Positions 1 through 8,412 are shown, counted from the first letter of the stretch. The stretch: 64,000 nucleotides of DNA from an uncultured Paraprevotella sp. (GCA_944320765.1 CALUIS010000002.1:175524-239523); one strand, 5' to 3'. The notes: generated by a model not told the origin, from the letters alone. Program-made: numbers and translations.

Positions 1-259
1 TGAACACCTTCTGCAGCTCTTCGTGCAGGGCGGCTTCCTTTTTCACATACCATTCGTGCAGCCTGGCGGTGTCTTCCACCTCGAACTGCAGGGAGAAGCA
101 CTCGGAGTCCTCGTCATGGTGCGACAGGATCCGGCACAGCCTGGGCCGCTTCAAAAGTCCCGACTCCGTGGCGGCGGGAATATAGACTTGGTGAATCCAG
201 ATGACGAAGTTTCGCGCATCATCAAGTCCCACGTGGTAGGTCGTATTGTAAACCAGCAT
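1..259 (-). CDS. DUF4286 family protein (3' part outside window)
   Basis: The reverse strand reads an open frame from an ATG at 259 to the window edge, 86 codons without a stop. The protein opens MLVYNTTYHV and continues with WIHQVYIPAA, FSLQFEV and a charged helix ending near KKEAALHEEL. This is the layout of the small DUF4286 proteins of Bacteroidetes, which are about 100 residues long, so only some 15 residues should be missing. The function of the family is not known to me. A TAACTTTG box lies 26 bases upstream of the start. It is divergent from the DUF1573 gene at 400. The family call rests on recalled sequence pattern, not on a search. Confidence 0.72.
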   Translation of the reverse strand, partial: MLVYNTTYHVGLDDARNFVIWIHQVYIPAATESGLLKRPRLCRILSHHDEDSECFSLQFEVEDTARLHEWYVKKEAALHEELQKVF

Positions 260-284
260 CTTCTTGTTCTTTTTTTCCGGAGGG

Positions 285-292
285 CAAAGTTA
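285..292 (-). promoter_or_regulatory. -7 box TAACTTTG for the DUF4286 gene
   Basis: On the minus strand the bases read TAACTTTG, matching the Bacteroidetes -7 consensus TAnnTTTG, 26 bases before the ATG. No TTTG is seen at the expected -33 position. Confidence 0.5.
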
Positions 293-366
293 CGAAAAAA
301 GACGGCTGTTGTGCTAATAAATCCTATTTTTTCGGCGCGAAGTCACAGCCTTTTAAAGAAAGGGGT

Positions 367-374
367 TAATTTTG
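367..374 (+). promoter_or_regulatory. -7 box TAATTTTG for the DUF1573 gene
   Basis: TAATTTTG lies 25 bases before the ATG at 400 and fits TAnnTTTG. No -33 TTTG at standard spacing. Confidence 0.5.
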
Positions 375-399
375 CAGCAACTTTAACCACGAGAGAAAA

Positions 400-822
400 A
401 TGAAAAGACTTTTAGCGATGTCTCTGCTTTGCCTGTCCGGATGGGTTTCCATGTCAGCCCAGGACGCGGAAGCGGAGAAAAAGGAAGTGAAAGAGGCCAA
501 CATCGTGTTTGAGGAAACGACCATGGATGTGGGGACGTTTCCGGCGGACGACCCGGTGAGGAAAGCCACCTTCACCTTCACCAACGAGGGGAACGCCCCG
601 CTGGTCATCCACCAAGCCATCGCCTCATGCGGCTGTACGGTGCCTTCTTATCCCCGTATGCCGGTGAAGCCGGGCGAGAAAGGGAAAATAGAGGTGACTT
701 ATAACGGAAGCGGAAAGAACCCCGGTCGTTTCAAGAAAAGCATCACGGTGCGAACGAACTCCAAGAAACCGATGGCAAGAATCTATATCACCGGGGTGAT
801 GGAGCAAGCTCAAAAGAAATAA
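400..822 (+). CDS. DUF1573 domain exported protein
   Basis: 140 residues. An N-terminal signal peptide is clear (MKRLL, hydrophobic stretch to about residue 17, likely cleavage after Ala20 of SMSA). Residues ~35-135 form one DUF1573 domain, an Ig-like ASPM/SPD-2/Hydin-type fold: FEETTMDVGTF, a TFTFTNEGNAPL strand pair, the typical ASCGCT at 75-80 and a VKPGEKGKIEVTY strand. The Cys77-Gly-Cys79 pair is characteristic of the family. It should act in the periplasm or at the outer membrane; a precise role is not established. The next gene begins 5 bases after the stop, so the two are probably co-transcribed. Confidence 0.85.
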   Translation: MKRLLAMSLLCLSGWVSMSAQDAEAEKKEVKEANIVFEETTMDVGTFPADDPVRKATFTFTNEGNAPLVIHQAIASCGCTVPSYPRMPVKPGEKGKIEVTYNGSGKNPGRFKKSITVRTNSKKPMARIYITGVMEQAQKK

Positions 823-827
823 CAGGC

Positions 828-1619
828 ATGGGAAAGATCAGGATTGTCTTCTTCGATATCGACGGGACATTGGTATCGTTCAAGACACACCGCATTCCCT
901 CATCCACACTTGATGCCGTGGCCGCGTTACGCCGTCACGGCATCAAAGTGTATATCGCCACCGGGCGTCCCGTGCAGTTCATCGACAATCTGGGCGAGCT
1001 GGAATACGACGGGATGATTACCGTCACCGGGGCGCATTGCTTCACGCGTGAGGGGCATGTCATCTATCATCATCCGGTCTCGCGGCAGACCGTGGACCGC
1101 GTGGCGGACTATCTGGAAGCCGGGCGCGACGCCTATCCGCTGATTTGCGTGTGCGAGGGCGAGTTGTTCGTCACGGCGGTCAACGACGAGGTGGAAGAGG
1201 TGGCCCGCCTGCTGGACATCCGGATGCCGGCGGTCCGTCCGGCCTCTTACGCGAGAGGGAAGAACGTGTTGCAGCTCATTTCTTTCTTCAAGGCAGACCG
1301 TGAGAAGGATTTCATGCCGTCGCTCATGCCCGACTGCGTCTCCATGCGCTGGCATCCCTCGTTTACGGATGTCATTGCGGACGGCGTGAGCAAGAGCGTG
1401 GGCATCGACCGGGTGCTGGCCTACGAGGGTATTCCCTTGTCGGCCGCCATGGCCATAGGGGACGGGGGAAACGACATCTCCATGGTCGGCCACGTGCCTT
1501 ACGGCGTGGCGATGGGGAATGCCTGCGATGCCTTGAAGCAGGTGGCGGCATACGTGACGGATTCCGTGGACGAGGACGGCGTGGCCAAGGCATTGCGCCA
1601 CTTCGGATTGATCGAATAA
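828..1619 (+). CDS. Cof-type HAD-IIB family phosphatase
   Basis: 263 residues. Motif I is FFDIDGTLV with the nucleophile Asp10 and acid/base Asp12. Motif II is in IATGRP near residue 43-48. Motif III Lys is in DGVSKSVG (Lys189), and motif IV is GDGGNDISM with Asp212 and Asp216. The long insert between motifs II and III is the C2B cap of the Cof/YidA group, which hydrolyses sugar phosphates and other small phosphoesters in the cytosol. Substrate cannot be deduced. It follows the DUF1573 gene by 5 bases. A second paralogue of the same group lies at 46079. Confidence 0.88.
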   Translation: MGKIRIVFFDIDGTLVSFKTHRIPSSTLDAVAALRRHGIKVYIATGRPVQFIDNLGELEYDGMITVTGAHCFTREGHVIYHHPVSRQTVDRVADYLEAGRDAYPLICVCEGELFVTAVNDEVEEVARLLDIRMPAVRPASYARGKNVLQLISFFKADREKDFMPSLMPDCVSMRWHPSFTDVIADGVSKSVGIDRVLAYEGIPLSAAMAIGDGGNDISMVGHVPYGVAMGNACDALKQVAAYVTDSVDEDGVAKALRHFGLIE

Positions 1620-1623
1620 AATC

Positions 1624-2229
1624 TTACAGCAAGCCGGTTTCTTCCATCATGATGCGGTAGAAGCCGGCTTTCTTTTCCAGTTTCATGGGATAGGCCCGCG
1701 AGCTGGAAGGCATACGGTAGAGGCGCATGGGGCGTCCTCCCGTCTCGAAAGGGCTGGAGCCTCCCATGGCGGGTTGCGGAATCCGGAAGGTTCCGCACAA
1801 GGTGTCCGTGGCTTTCTGCCCGGTGGTGACGATGGCCCGGCATTGCGGGACCCGGAGCAGCAAGGCCTGCAGGTCTGTCGGGCGCACCACTTCCAGATAC
1901 TTGTCCGAGGCGTTGTCCTGCAGGCGGCGCACAGCCGTGGCCGTATCATACAGCGCGATGCCTTTCTCGCTGAGGAAGTCCACGATGTCCTGCTTCTTGA
2001 AGCTTTTGCGGCTCTCGTCCACGAAGCGGTTTTTGTCTTGGTAGAAAAGAAAGCCCATGATGCGCCACATGTCGTTGATGAAATTGGGATAATAGAAATC
2101 CATGCACCAGCGCTTCCGTTGGGGCGGGAAGCTGCCCAGCATCAGGAGCCGGGCGTTCTCCGGAAGGAACGGCTGCAACGGATGTTCCTCTACGGCAGGT
2201 GTTTGGGGAAGAAGGGTAGGAGTTTCCAT
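1624..2229 (-). CDS. uracil-DNA glycosylase superfamily protein
   Basis: 201 residues. The N-terminal part holds the superfamily motif GSFPP at 32-36 followed by MDFYYPNFINDMW, which corresponds to the water-activating loop and the base-binding pocket of UDG/MUG-like enzymes. IVTTGQKATD is the central strand-helix, and the late MPSSSRAYP is the DNA-intercalation loop region. This suggests removal of uracil or another damaged base, or a related non-repair role; the family has many uncharacterised members. It is the last gene of an operon, starting 4 bases after the DUF4421 stop. Its 3' end faces the HAD gene with only 4 bases between the stops. Confidence 0.75.
   Translation of the reverse strand: METPTLLPQTPAVEEHPLQPFLPENARLLMLGSFPPQRKRWCMDFYYPNFINDMWRIMGFLFYQDKNRFVDESRKSFKKQDIVDFLSEKGIALYDTATAVRRLQDNASDKYLEVVRPTDLQALLLRVPQCRAIVTTGQKATDTLCGTFRIPQPAMGGSSPFETGGRPMRLYRMPSSSRAYPMKLEKKAGFYRIMMEETGLL
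1631..1676 (+). terminator. possible terminator for the HAD gene inside the UDG-like coding end
   Basis: AAGCCGG at 1631-1637 can pair with CCGGCTT at 1664-1670, followed by TCTTTT. The stem is 7 bp with a 26-base loop, so it is weak. It lies inside the last codons of the convergent gene. Confidence 0.35.
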
Positions 2230-2233
2230 GCTG

Positions 2234-3385
2234 TTATCTGTATGCTTTGCGTTTGTGGAAGTTCAGGCCGAGATAAAGGTTCAGCGTCCCGAAGGTGTTG
2301 TTGATGGAGAGCCGGTTGTGCCGGTAATTGTAATTATGCAGGATGAGCGACAGCCCGCCGAAATATTTCGTGTTGTTCCACACCAGCCCGATGCGTCCCG
2401 TCACGTCGATGTTGAAGTTGTCCAGGTTGAAGAGCGAAGGCCAGAACGGACGGTCTTCCCCCGTCCCTGTCTCCACGGGACTCAGGTTGCTGTGCGTCCT
2501 TTTATACCCGATGGCGGGAGCCAGGGAGACGCACAGCAGCCAGTCGCGCTTGAACACCCAGTTGTAGGCGTAGCCGCAGCTGACGCTGTAGTCGTCATAC
2601 TTCAGGTTGTTGATGCGGAAGTCCTGGCTCAGCTCATGTCCCGGGTTCTGCGTGAGTCCGGCGGGAAGCGCGTCGTAGTCGAAGTCCAACTCGTGTCGGG
2701 TGAAGGAAAGCCCCACCTTCCACGAGCCGCAGCTTTTCCTTTGCACGGTGCTTTGCGCGAAGGCGGCGGGATAGGAGAAACGTTTGTGGTTGAAGATGTA
2801 GTAGGCGTTGATGCCCGTCACTTTCACGTTGATGCCCTTGCAGGTGGTGCCTTCCATCTCCTCCGCCTCTTCTCCCAATCCTTTCGCCTTGCGCAGGCGG
2901 AAGCCGTCTCCCGTGCGGCGGTAAATCAGGTCGCAACCCAGCATCGCGCTGTAAAGGCTCATCTCGAATTCCGTCTTTCTCGACTGGTGGCCTTTCCCCA
3001 GCGACGAGACCTCGAACGTATAGCCCAGGAAAATCCACCGCCAGCCCAGATAGGGGCCGATTTTGACGGCAGGCTTGGGGTAGAACGACAGTTTCTGTCC
3101 CAGCTCGCGGCTGTTGAGCGCATAGGTCTCGAAGCTGTAGGTGTTCTGCAGCATGAAGGCCCAGTTGTAGCGGTTGGGCGTGATGTAGGTGGTGTCCATG
3201 GCGTTGAACGCCCGGAAGAACTGCTTGAAAATGTTTCCCTTCGGCTCTTCCGCCGGCATGGAGGAACAAACAGAAGAACTGCTCCGCCTGTCCTGCGACA
3301 TCTCCCAAGGTTCGGAAGCGTAGGCAGGCACCGCCAGCCCGGCCAGCCCCGCCGTCCATGCCACTATCAGCCTGCCCGCTCTCAT
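2234..3385 (-). CDS. DUF4421 domain exported protein
   Basis: 383 residues from the ATG at 3385. A longer frame exists upstream, but this start gives a signal peptide (RAGRLIVAW to VPAYA) and sits 2 bases after the previous stop. The mature protein alternates short amphipathic strands rich in Tyr, Trp and Phe (NRYNWAFMLQNTYSFET, IGPYLGWRWIFLGYTFEV, GLVWNNTKYFGGLSLILHNY). That is the pattern of an outer-membrane beta-barrel, and it matches the DUF4421 proteins of Bacteroides. Role unknown. It sits in the middle of a three-gene operon with the oxidoreductase and the UDG-like gene. Confidence 0.75.
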   Translation of the reverse strand: MRAGRLIVAWTAGLAGLAVPAYASEPWEMSQDRRSSSSVCSSMPAEEPKGNIFKQFFRAFNAMDTTYITPNRYNWAFMLQNTYSFETYALNSRELGQKLSFYPKPAVKIGPYLGWRWIFLGYTFEVSSLGKGHQSRKTEFEMSLYSAMLGCDLIYRRTGDGFRLRKAKGLGEEAEEMEGTTCKGINVKVTGINAYYIFNHKRFSYPAAFAQSTVQRKSCGSWKVGLSFTRHELDFDYDALPAGLTQNPGHELSQDFRINNLKYDDYSVSCGYAYNWVFKRDWLLCVSLAPAIGYKRTHSNLSPVETGTGEDRPFWPSLFNLDNFNIDVTGRIGLVWNNTKYFGGLSLILHNYNYRHNRLSINNTFGTLNLYLGLNFHKRKAYR

Positions 3386-3387
3386 CC

Positions 3388-4377
3388 CTACAGTTTCCCC
3401 AGAATCTTGTCCATCACCCAGTTCACCGGAGTGGCGCTCACGCTGTCGCAGGTGCATACGGCTTGTTTCTGCAAGTGTTCCACCACATTCCGGATCAGCG
3501 GGTACTGCACATGGGAAGGATTCGGCACCACGATTTCCTCCCGCCCGCGTTCGGTGTGCAGGGCGATGGGGTCGTAAGTGAACACGGAGAAGCAGATTTG
3601 CCCCTTGTCTCCGACAATCTCGATGCGGTCCGTCTTGGCCGACTCGTGGGCCACGAAGCACCAAGAACCCGACCCTGACATGCCGTCGGGGAACTGGAAG
3701 CAGGCGTTCACGTTGTCCTCCGTGGCATACAGCCCCTCGCGGTTCGTGCAGAAGCCGTGTACCTTGATGATAGGGCCGAAGAATTCCTGCAGCAGGTCCA
3801 GCTGGTGCGGGGCCAGGTCGTAGAAATATCCTCCTCCGGCGATGTCCCGCTGCACGCGCCAGGGCAGTTCCTTGCTGTTGTAGTCCAGGTCACGCGGCGG
3901 GACGGCGAAACGGATTTGCACATTGAGCACCTTCCCGATAGTCCCGCTGCCGATCAGTTCCTTGACCTTGTTGAAATAGGGCAGGTAACGCCGGTAGTAG
4001 GCCACGAAGCAAGGCACTCCCGTCTCCCGCGATATGCGGTTGATGCGCCCACATTCCTCGTAGCTGGCCGCCAGCGGCTTTTCCACATACACCGGTTTGC
4101 CGGCCTTCATGGCCATGATGGCGAAGGTGGCGTGCGAGGAGGGCGGGGTGGCGATGTATACGGCGTTGACATCCGGGTCGTCCACCAGTTCTTGCGCGTC
4201 GGTGTACCATTTCGGGATGCCGTGCCTTTCGGCGTACGAACGCGCCTTTTCCTTGTTGCGGCTCATGACCGCCACGATTTCCGACCCGGGGACAAGGCTG
4301 AAAGCCGGCCCGCTCTTCTTTTCCGTCACCTCGCCGCAACCGATGAACCCCCATTTGATGGTGATGTCCGTGTCCAT
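3388..4377 (-). CDS. Gfo/Idh/MocA family NAD(P)-dependent oxidoreductase
   Basis: 329 residues. The Rossmann start is KWGFIGCGEVTEKKSG (residues 9-23), with IATPPSSH near 75-82 and the family EKPLA at 99-103. The GGGYFYDLAPHQLDLL stretch (181-196) carries the Asp187/His191 pair typical of the catalytic Lys-Asp-His set. These enzymes oxidise or reduce sugars and inositols using NAD(P); the substrate is not evident. An in-frame ATG exists 63 bases upstream, but the family start and the TACTTTTG box at 4409 favour 4377. It is the first gene of the operon with DUF4421 and the UDG-like protein, a mixture with no obvious shared job. Confidence 0.87.
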   Translation of the reverse strand: MDTDITIKWGFIGCGEVTEKKSGPAFSLVPGSEIVAVMSRNKEKARSYAERHGIPKWYTDAQELVDDPDVNAVYIATPPSSHATFAIMAMKAGKPVYVEKPLAASYEECGRINRISRETGVPCFVAYYRRYLPYFNKVKELIGSGTIGKVLNVQIRFAVPPRDLDYNSKELPWRVQRDIAGGGYFYDLAPHQLDLLQEFFGPIIKVHGFCTNREGLYATEDNVNACFQFPDGMSGSGSWCFVAHESAKTDRIEIVGDKGQICFSVFTYDPIALHTERGREEIVVPNPSHVQYPLIRNVVEHLQKQAVCTCDSVSATPVNWVMDKILGKL

Positions 4378-4408
4378 GATACTTGGGTTTTGAGATATAA
4401 TCCGCTTG

Positions 4409-4416
4409 CAAAAGTA
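4409..4416 (-). promoter_or_regulatory. -7 box TACTTTTG for the oxidoreductase operon
   Basis: Minus-strand TACTTTTG, 32 bases before the ATG at 4377, matches TAnnTTTG. No clear -33 element. Confidence 0.5.
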
Positions 4417-4524
4417 CGAAAAAAAAGTCATTCCAGACACTCATGTGGCATATTGGTATGGGGTGCTGCAAACTGGCGGGTGTATAAAAAATGTTATCTC
4501 GGCGCGGGAACGGGAAAAATGTGG

Positions 4525-4532
4525 TATTTTTG
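4525..4532 (+). promoter_or_regulatory. -7 box TATTTTTG for the membrane protein gene
   Basis: TATTTTTG, 27 bases before the ATG at 4560. Together with the box at 4409-4416 it makes a divergent promoter region. Confidence 0.5.
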
Positions 4533-4559
4533 TTCCCGTCTATTTTATCGCACGACATT

Positions 4560-5486
4560 ATGGAAGAGAATAAAGAGAAGGGATTGTTCCAAGTGAGAAG
4601 TTATCTGGGTTGCCTGGACGAGGGGTTCAAACTGGCCACGCGCCACATCCTGCCGATGCTGAGGTTCACGTGGCCGTCGCTGGCCGCCGTGGCCGTGACA
4701 GCGGGCCTGTGGGGGGCGCTCTTCAACCAGTTCACGGTGGCCTTCGCCCAATGGATGGCGGCCACGGAGCCGGTGGTGCTTTCGTTGCCGCTGCTCGCCT
4801 TCCTGGTTTTGGGCGTGTTGTCCCTGCTGGCCGAGAGTTTCTACATGGGCAACGTGATGACGGCCCTTTCGCGCTTTGCCGACGGCGGCACCTGGGCGTC
4901 GCTGAAGTTCGGGGCGTCGAGGGGGGAGGTGGGCCGCTCGTTCCTGCGAGCGTTGACCTTCATCTTCATCGGCGACCTCGTGCTGTGGCTGTGCCTCACG
5001 CCCTGCACCTTGTGGCTGGGGCCGTACAGCGTGTGGAACTCCGTGGTGTTCTGCGTCCTGACGCTGGCGTTCTTCGTGCCTTACACCATGGTGGGGCTGG
5101 ATTATATGCTGGGCGAAAAGCATGACTACTTCCGGAGCCTGAAGCGGATGAAGGACGGCTACCTGAACTGGGGGCCGCTGGCCATCGTCCTGTTCTGCGG
5201 CGGGCTGATCATGCTGGTGCTGGCCTTGGTGAGCTGGCTTCCGGCGGGCGTGCTGGCCTATGCGGGACACGAGTCGATGATGGGCGTGCTGGGCGGCGAT
5301 GCCACGGACCTTCCCGCGTCCGTGCCTTTCCTCGTGGTGTTCTTCTTCATGCTGGCTTCGGTCGTCACGAGCGTGTTCGGCTGGCTCACCTTGTTCCCCC
5401 TGGCTTATCTGTACGGTTCGGTGGAGACGCGCAAGAAGGACCTTGCCGCGTTTGAGGCCGAGGAACGCCGCCTGCAGGAGATGTAG
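4560..5486 (+). CDS. polytopic inner-membrane protein, function unknown
   Basis: 308 residues from the ATG at 4560; an upstream in-frame start at 4491 would precede the promoter box. About six hydrophobic segments are visible: WPSLAAVAVTAGLWGALF (~38-56), VVLSLPLLAFLVLGVLSLL (~72-90), a pair near 130-180, LAIVLFCGGLIMLVLALV (~210-228) and FLVVFFFMLASVVTSVFGWL (~262-282). The C-terminus is cytoplasmic-looking and charged (RKKDLAAFEAEERR). I do not recognise a named family; the shape resembles DUF975/YciC-like proteins. It is monocistronic, and the first non-coding repeat follows it. Confidence 0.7.
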   Translation: MEENKEKGLFQVRSYLGCLDEGFKLATRHILPMLRFTWPSLAAVAVTAGLWGALFNQFTVAFAQWMAATEPVVLSLPLLAFLVLGVLSLLAESFYMGNVMTALSRFADGGTWASLKFGASRGEVGRSFLRALTFIFIGDLVLWLCLTPCTLWLGPYSVWNSVVFCVLTLAFFVPYTMVGLDYMLGEKHDYFRSLKRMKDGYLNWGPLAIVLFCGGLIMLVLALVSWLPAGVLAYAGHESMMGVLGGDATDLPASVPFLVVFFFMLASVVTSVFGWLTLFPLAYLYGSVETRKKDLAAFEAEERRLQEM

Positions 5487-5604
5487 GGCGGGGCGGAGGA
5501 ACTTGGCGGGATGATACGGGAAATGGCCTTTTTGCTGTCTTCCTGAAAGGTTTATCGCGGTTTCCGTAACGCGAAGGATTTCCAAAAGCCATGAACCAGA
5601 GGGC

Positions 5605-6057
5605 GAACTGTTAAAAAACGGGCGTGAGAAATGCTTCATACGCGCATTTCCACGCCCGAATCCCGATTTCTTTGCTGAAAGAAATTCCCGTCTTTGCTGA
5701 AAGAAACAAATTTCTTGCCGCAAAGCGGAAAAAACTTCTTTGTCCAATCTGATTTTTTGTACGGAAAAATGTATTTCCACGGGCTTCAGGCGGCCATTTC
5801 CATCCAGATGGGGCGGGAATGCGGCGCAAAACGCGCCGACACCGTGTCGGCATATCCCATGCTTTTCCGACACACGCTCCCGCGTCTGGCGCAAGACGTG
5901 CCTCCCGTCCCGCCAGGATGAAAGTAAAGTGGGGTAAAGGCTTTCATTCCGCCCGTTCCGCCCCCCCGGAATACTCGCGCATTTCCCGCCTTCCTTCCCG
6001 CCGGGCGGAAATACGCGATTCCCGCGAGCCGGAAATGTCAAAATGACATTTTGACGA
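5605..6057. repeat. dispersed non-coding repeat, copy 1
   Basis: About 450 bases filling most of the convergent gap between the membrane protein and the porin. Left end GAACTGTTAAAAAACGG. It has two direct 15-nt units CTTTGCTGAAAGAAA at 5670-5684 and 5692-5706, and a third, inverted and diverged unit TTTCTTGCCGCAAAG at 5711-5725. The right end is the palindrome TCAAAATG-A-CATTTTGA at 6038-6054. Copy 2 at 40908 matches the first ~117 bases with about 8 differences by eye, and the right ~120 bases more loosely. Copy 3 is at 63491. Open frames inside it are short and not conserved, so I treat it as non-coding. Confidence 0.85.
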
Positions 6058-6065
6058 AATGACGG

Positions 6066-8348
6066 TCAGTTGAAGAAGTTCCACGAGAGGCCGAAGTGGA
6101 TGTTCAGCGGGTTGATGGGGTAGTGGGGGACGAGGAAGGCGTTCTTGTTGAACGAGCCGGCGTTCACGTGGTTCACGTTGACATAGAAGCGGCAGTGCTT
6201 CAGGAAGAAGTTGATGTAGGCGTTGCAGATGGGGTAGTTGCCCAGCTTGACGCGCGTCTCGGGCGACTGCACCGTGAACTGCTGGATGATGGGCGCGTAG
6301 TCCGGCGCGTAGTATTCCGTGAAGTAGCGCACGTCCGCGCCCAGTTGCACGCGAAGCACCTTGGCGTAGTGGAACACGATGTAGAGGTTGCTGTAGAGCG
6401 ACAGTTCCGGCAGCGGGAGGACATCCGCGTTGCTGGTCTTCTGGTAGGCCACCTCGTTGTCCCAATGCAGGATGCCCAGCTTGAAGTCCTGGTTGAGCTT
6501 GGCGCTGAACACCTGCACGCTGTTGCCGTACTGCTTGACGGAGATGCGGTTGCTGTAGCCCGCGAAGTTGCCGGCCTCGTTGTTGTAGGCCACCTTGTCC
6601 GTGGCGAAGTAGGCATAGTTCTTGATGTTCTCCACGCCCACCGACAAGGCCGTCCGGGTGCGTTTCAGCGAGAGCGTCCCCTCGATGCGCGTGCGGAACT
6701 CCTTGTCCAGGTCGTTGTCCCACCAGGCGAACTGCGAATGGTAGTGGCGCATGTAGAAGCTCGGGTTCAGGTTCTTGACGAAGGCATGGGCCGCCAGCTG
6801 CACCGTGTCCTTGAAGAGGTGGAAGTTCAGGTCGGCCGTCCCGTCCACCTCGAACTGCCCCACGTCCTCTCCCAGGAGGGTCACCTCGCCGGTCACGTCA
6901 TAGTGCAGCGTCTTCCCCTCCTGCTTCCTCAGCTGCCCGCCCACGGAGATGTTGTTCTCCCCGTAGCTCCGCTCTATCTTGTTGCCGCCGTGCAGGTCCG
7001 GCAGTATGAAGTGCCGGTATTCGTGTGAGGCGAAAGCCGTCAGCCCGGCCTTCGCCCATTTGTTGAACCCTTCGCGCAGGGCGATGCCGAAAGTGTTCTG
7101 GATGGAATAGCCCCGCGTGCGGTCGCTCATGTTGTCCGGGTCGCCGTAGAATAGGTCGGCATAGTAGTTCTCCGGCGTGTCATGCGAATAGACCGTATGC
7201 TTGGCGTTCCGGATGCGGAGGGTGTGGATGAAGCTGCTCACCGGCACGAATTCCTGCGGGGGGGCGTTCTGGGCCAAGAAGCCCGCCCGGAGAGAGTCGA
7301 GCACCTTGTGCTGGTAGGCGGTGTCAGCTTTCTGGTAAGCGGTGAGCACGCTGTCGCGCAGCCCTCTCAGAAGCACGGAGTCGGCCGGCATGACGGGCTT
7401 CAGGGAGTCGGGCAGCTCGATGTCCTTGTAGAATCCCAGGTTGTAGCGGTGGGTCAGATAGTAAGTCTGGTCCTCGTTGCGGTTCCAGTTCTGCGACAGG
7501 TTGGTCGGGATGTCCCGCGAGTTGAACGAGCGGGTGAAGTCCTCGGGGTGCGTGATGTAGCTGTCGTCCGCGATGCCGCCGTTCTCGCCCAGGCGCATGT
7601 GGTTCACGCTGATCCAGGCGTGCATGTTGTAGCGGTCGCCCAGGTAATAGCCGTAGAGCGAGCCGTTGAAGAGCGAGGTGGCCTGGCTGTTGTAGTAGCC
7701 GCGCCCGTACAGGTAGTCCAGCTTGAAGCCGATGCCGGCAATCTTGTTGATGTTGCTGGCAAAATAGGCCCGGAAACGGTCCTCTCCGTCCTGCTTGTTG
7801 CCGCAGGAATGGTAGGACAGGTTCGTGATGGGACTCAGCGTGTTGGTGAACTGGAACTGGCTGACAGGGGTGTAGAAGTAGTCGAACGGGTCGGCGAAGA
7901 TGAAGTTGCTGTAGGGCTTGCGGTCCATGAAGAGGCGCGAGAGGCGCGGCGAGCCCAGGTTGCCCAGGAAGTTGTACTGCCCCGTCGGGCCTGCCGTAAG
8001 GTTGAAGTTCTGGAAATTGTCGGGCAGGGTGTCCATCGCGGCCGGGGTGATTTGCCCGAAACGCTCGTCGATGTTCCAGGCGTGGGCGCCGATGGGGATG
8101 ATTTTTTGCTCGCCCCGGGTGGTGTCGCGCCCCCAGGTGTAGCCGTTTTCGTAGTCCGTGATGGGGTTGCCGTAAGCGTCCACCGGATTCCCGTTGGCAT
8201 CGAACTGCACGGGGTTTCCGTTGGCATCCACGGGATTGCCGTAGGCATCCGTCCCGTAGGGTGAGGTGCCGGTGGGGAATTGCGCCCAGGCCGGGACTGC
8301 CGCGCAAAGGCACAGGATATGGAGGAGTAGTCCGAGTTTCGATTTCAT
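6066..8348 (-). CDS. putative outer-membrane porin (Porin_10-like)
   Basis: 760 residues. The start at 8348 gives a signal peptide (KSKLGLLLHILCL to VPAWAQ); an upstream frame overlaps the -7 box and is rejected. Mature residues ~25-58 hold a run of degenerate heptads DAYGNPV, DANGNPV, FDANGNPV, DAYGNPI. The rest is beta-rich with many aromatic strand ends and finishes in NIHFGLSWNFFN, a classic outer-membrane barrel C-terminus ending in an aromatic-rich strand. The length and the LSYHSCGNKQDGEDRFRAYF region fit the Bacteroidetes 'putative porin' family (PF14121). Function is probably passive uptake; substrate unknown. Confidence 0.8.
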   Translation of the reverse strand: MKSKLGLLLHILCLCAAVPAWAQFPTGTSPYGTDAYGNPVDANGNPVQFDANGNPVDAYGNPITDYENGYTWGRDTTRGEQKIIPIGAHAWNIDERFGQITPAAMDTLPDNFQNFNLTAGPTGQYNFLGNLGSPRLSRLFMDRKPYSNFIFADPFDYFYTPVSQFQFTNTLSPITNLSYHSCGNKQDGEDRFRAYFASNINKIAGIGFKLDYLYGRGYYNSQATSLFNGSLYGYYLGDRYNMHAWISVNHMRLGENGGIADDSYITHPEDFTRSFNSRDIPTNLSQNWNRNEDQTYYLTHRYNLGFYKDIELPDSLKPVMPADSVLLRGLRDSVLTAYQKADTAYQHKVLDSLRAGFLAQNAPPQEFVPVSSFIHTLRIRNAKHTVYSHDTPENYYADLFYGDPDNMSDRTRGYSIQNTFGIALREGFNKWAKAGLTAFASHEYRHFILPDLHGGNKIERSYGENNISVGGQLRKQEGKTLHYDVTGEVTLLGEDVGQFEVDGTADLNFHLFKDTVQLAAHAFVKNLNPSFYMRHYHSQFAWWDNDLDKEFRTRIEGTLSLKRTRTALSVGVENIKNYAYFATDKVAYNNEAGNFAGYSNRISVKQYGNSVQVFSAKLNQDFKLGILHWDNEVAYQKTSNADVLPLPELSLYSNLYIVFHYAKVLRVQLGADVRYFTEYYAPDYAPIIQQFTVQSPETRVKLGNYPICNAYINFFLKHCRFYVNVNHVNAGSFNKNAFLVPHYPINPLNIHFGLSWNFFN

Positions 8349-8356
8349 AACGGGTG

Positions 8357-8364
8357 CAAAGATA
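8357..8364 (-). promoter_or_regulatory. -7 box TATCTTTG for the porin
   Basis: Minus-strand TATCTTTG, 8 bases before the ATG at 8348, giving a very short leader. No -33 match. Confidence 0.45.
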
Positions 8365-8371
8365 GCAAGAA

Positions 8372-8412
8372 AAAGAAAAGAGGGACGCATTTCCAAATGA
8401 GAAACACGTCCC
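8372..8412 (-). terminator. terminator of the 2-oxoacid oxidoreductase operon
   Basis: On the minus strand GGGACG at 8407-8412 pairs with CGTCCC at 8382-8387, with additional pairing inside the loop, followed by TCTTTTCTTTTTC. It lies 31 bases beyond the gamma-subunit stop and just upstream of the porin promoter. Confidence 0.65.

Noticed and set aside
4545..6041. A 498-codon minus-strand frame spanning the membrane protein gene and repeat copy 1
   Set aside because: It runs antisense through a gene with clear transmembrane helices and enters a non-coding repeat; composition is Gln/His/Arg-rich shadow sequence.
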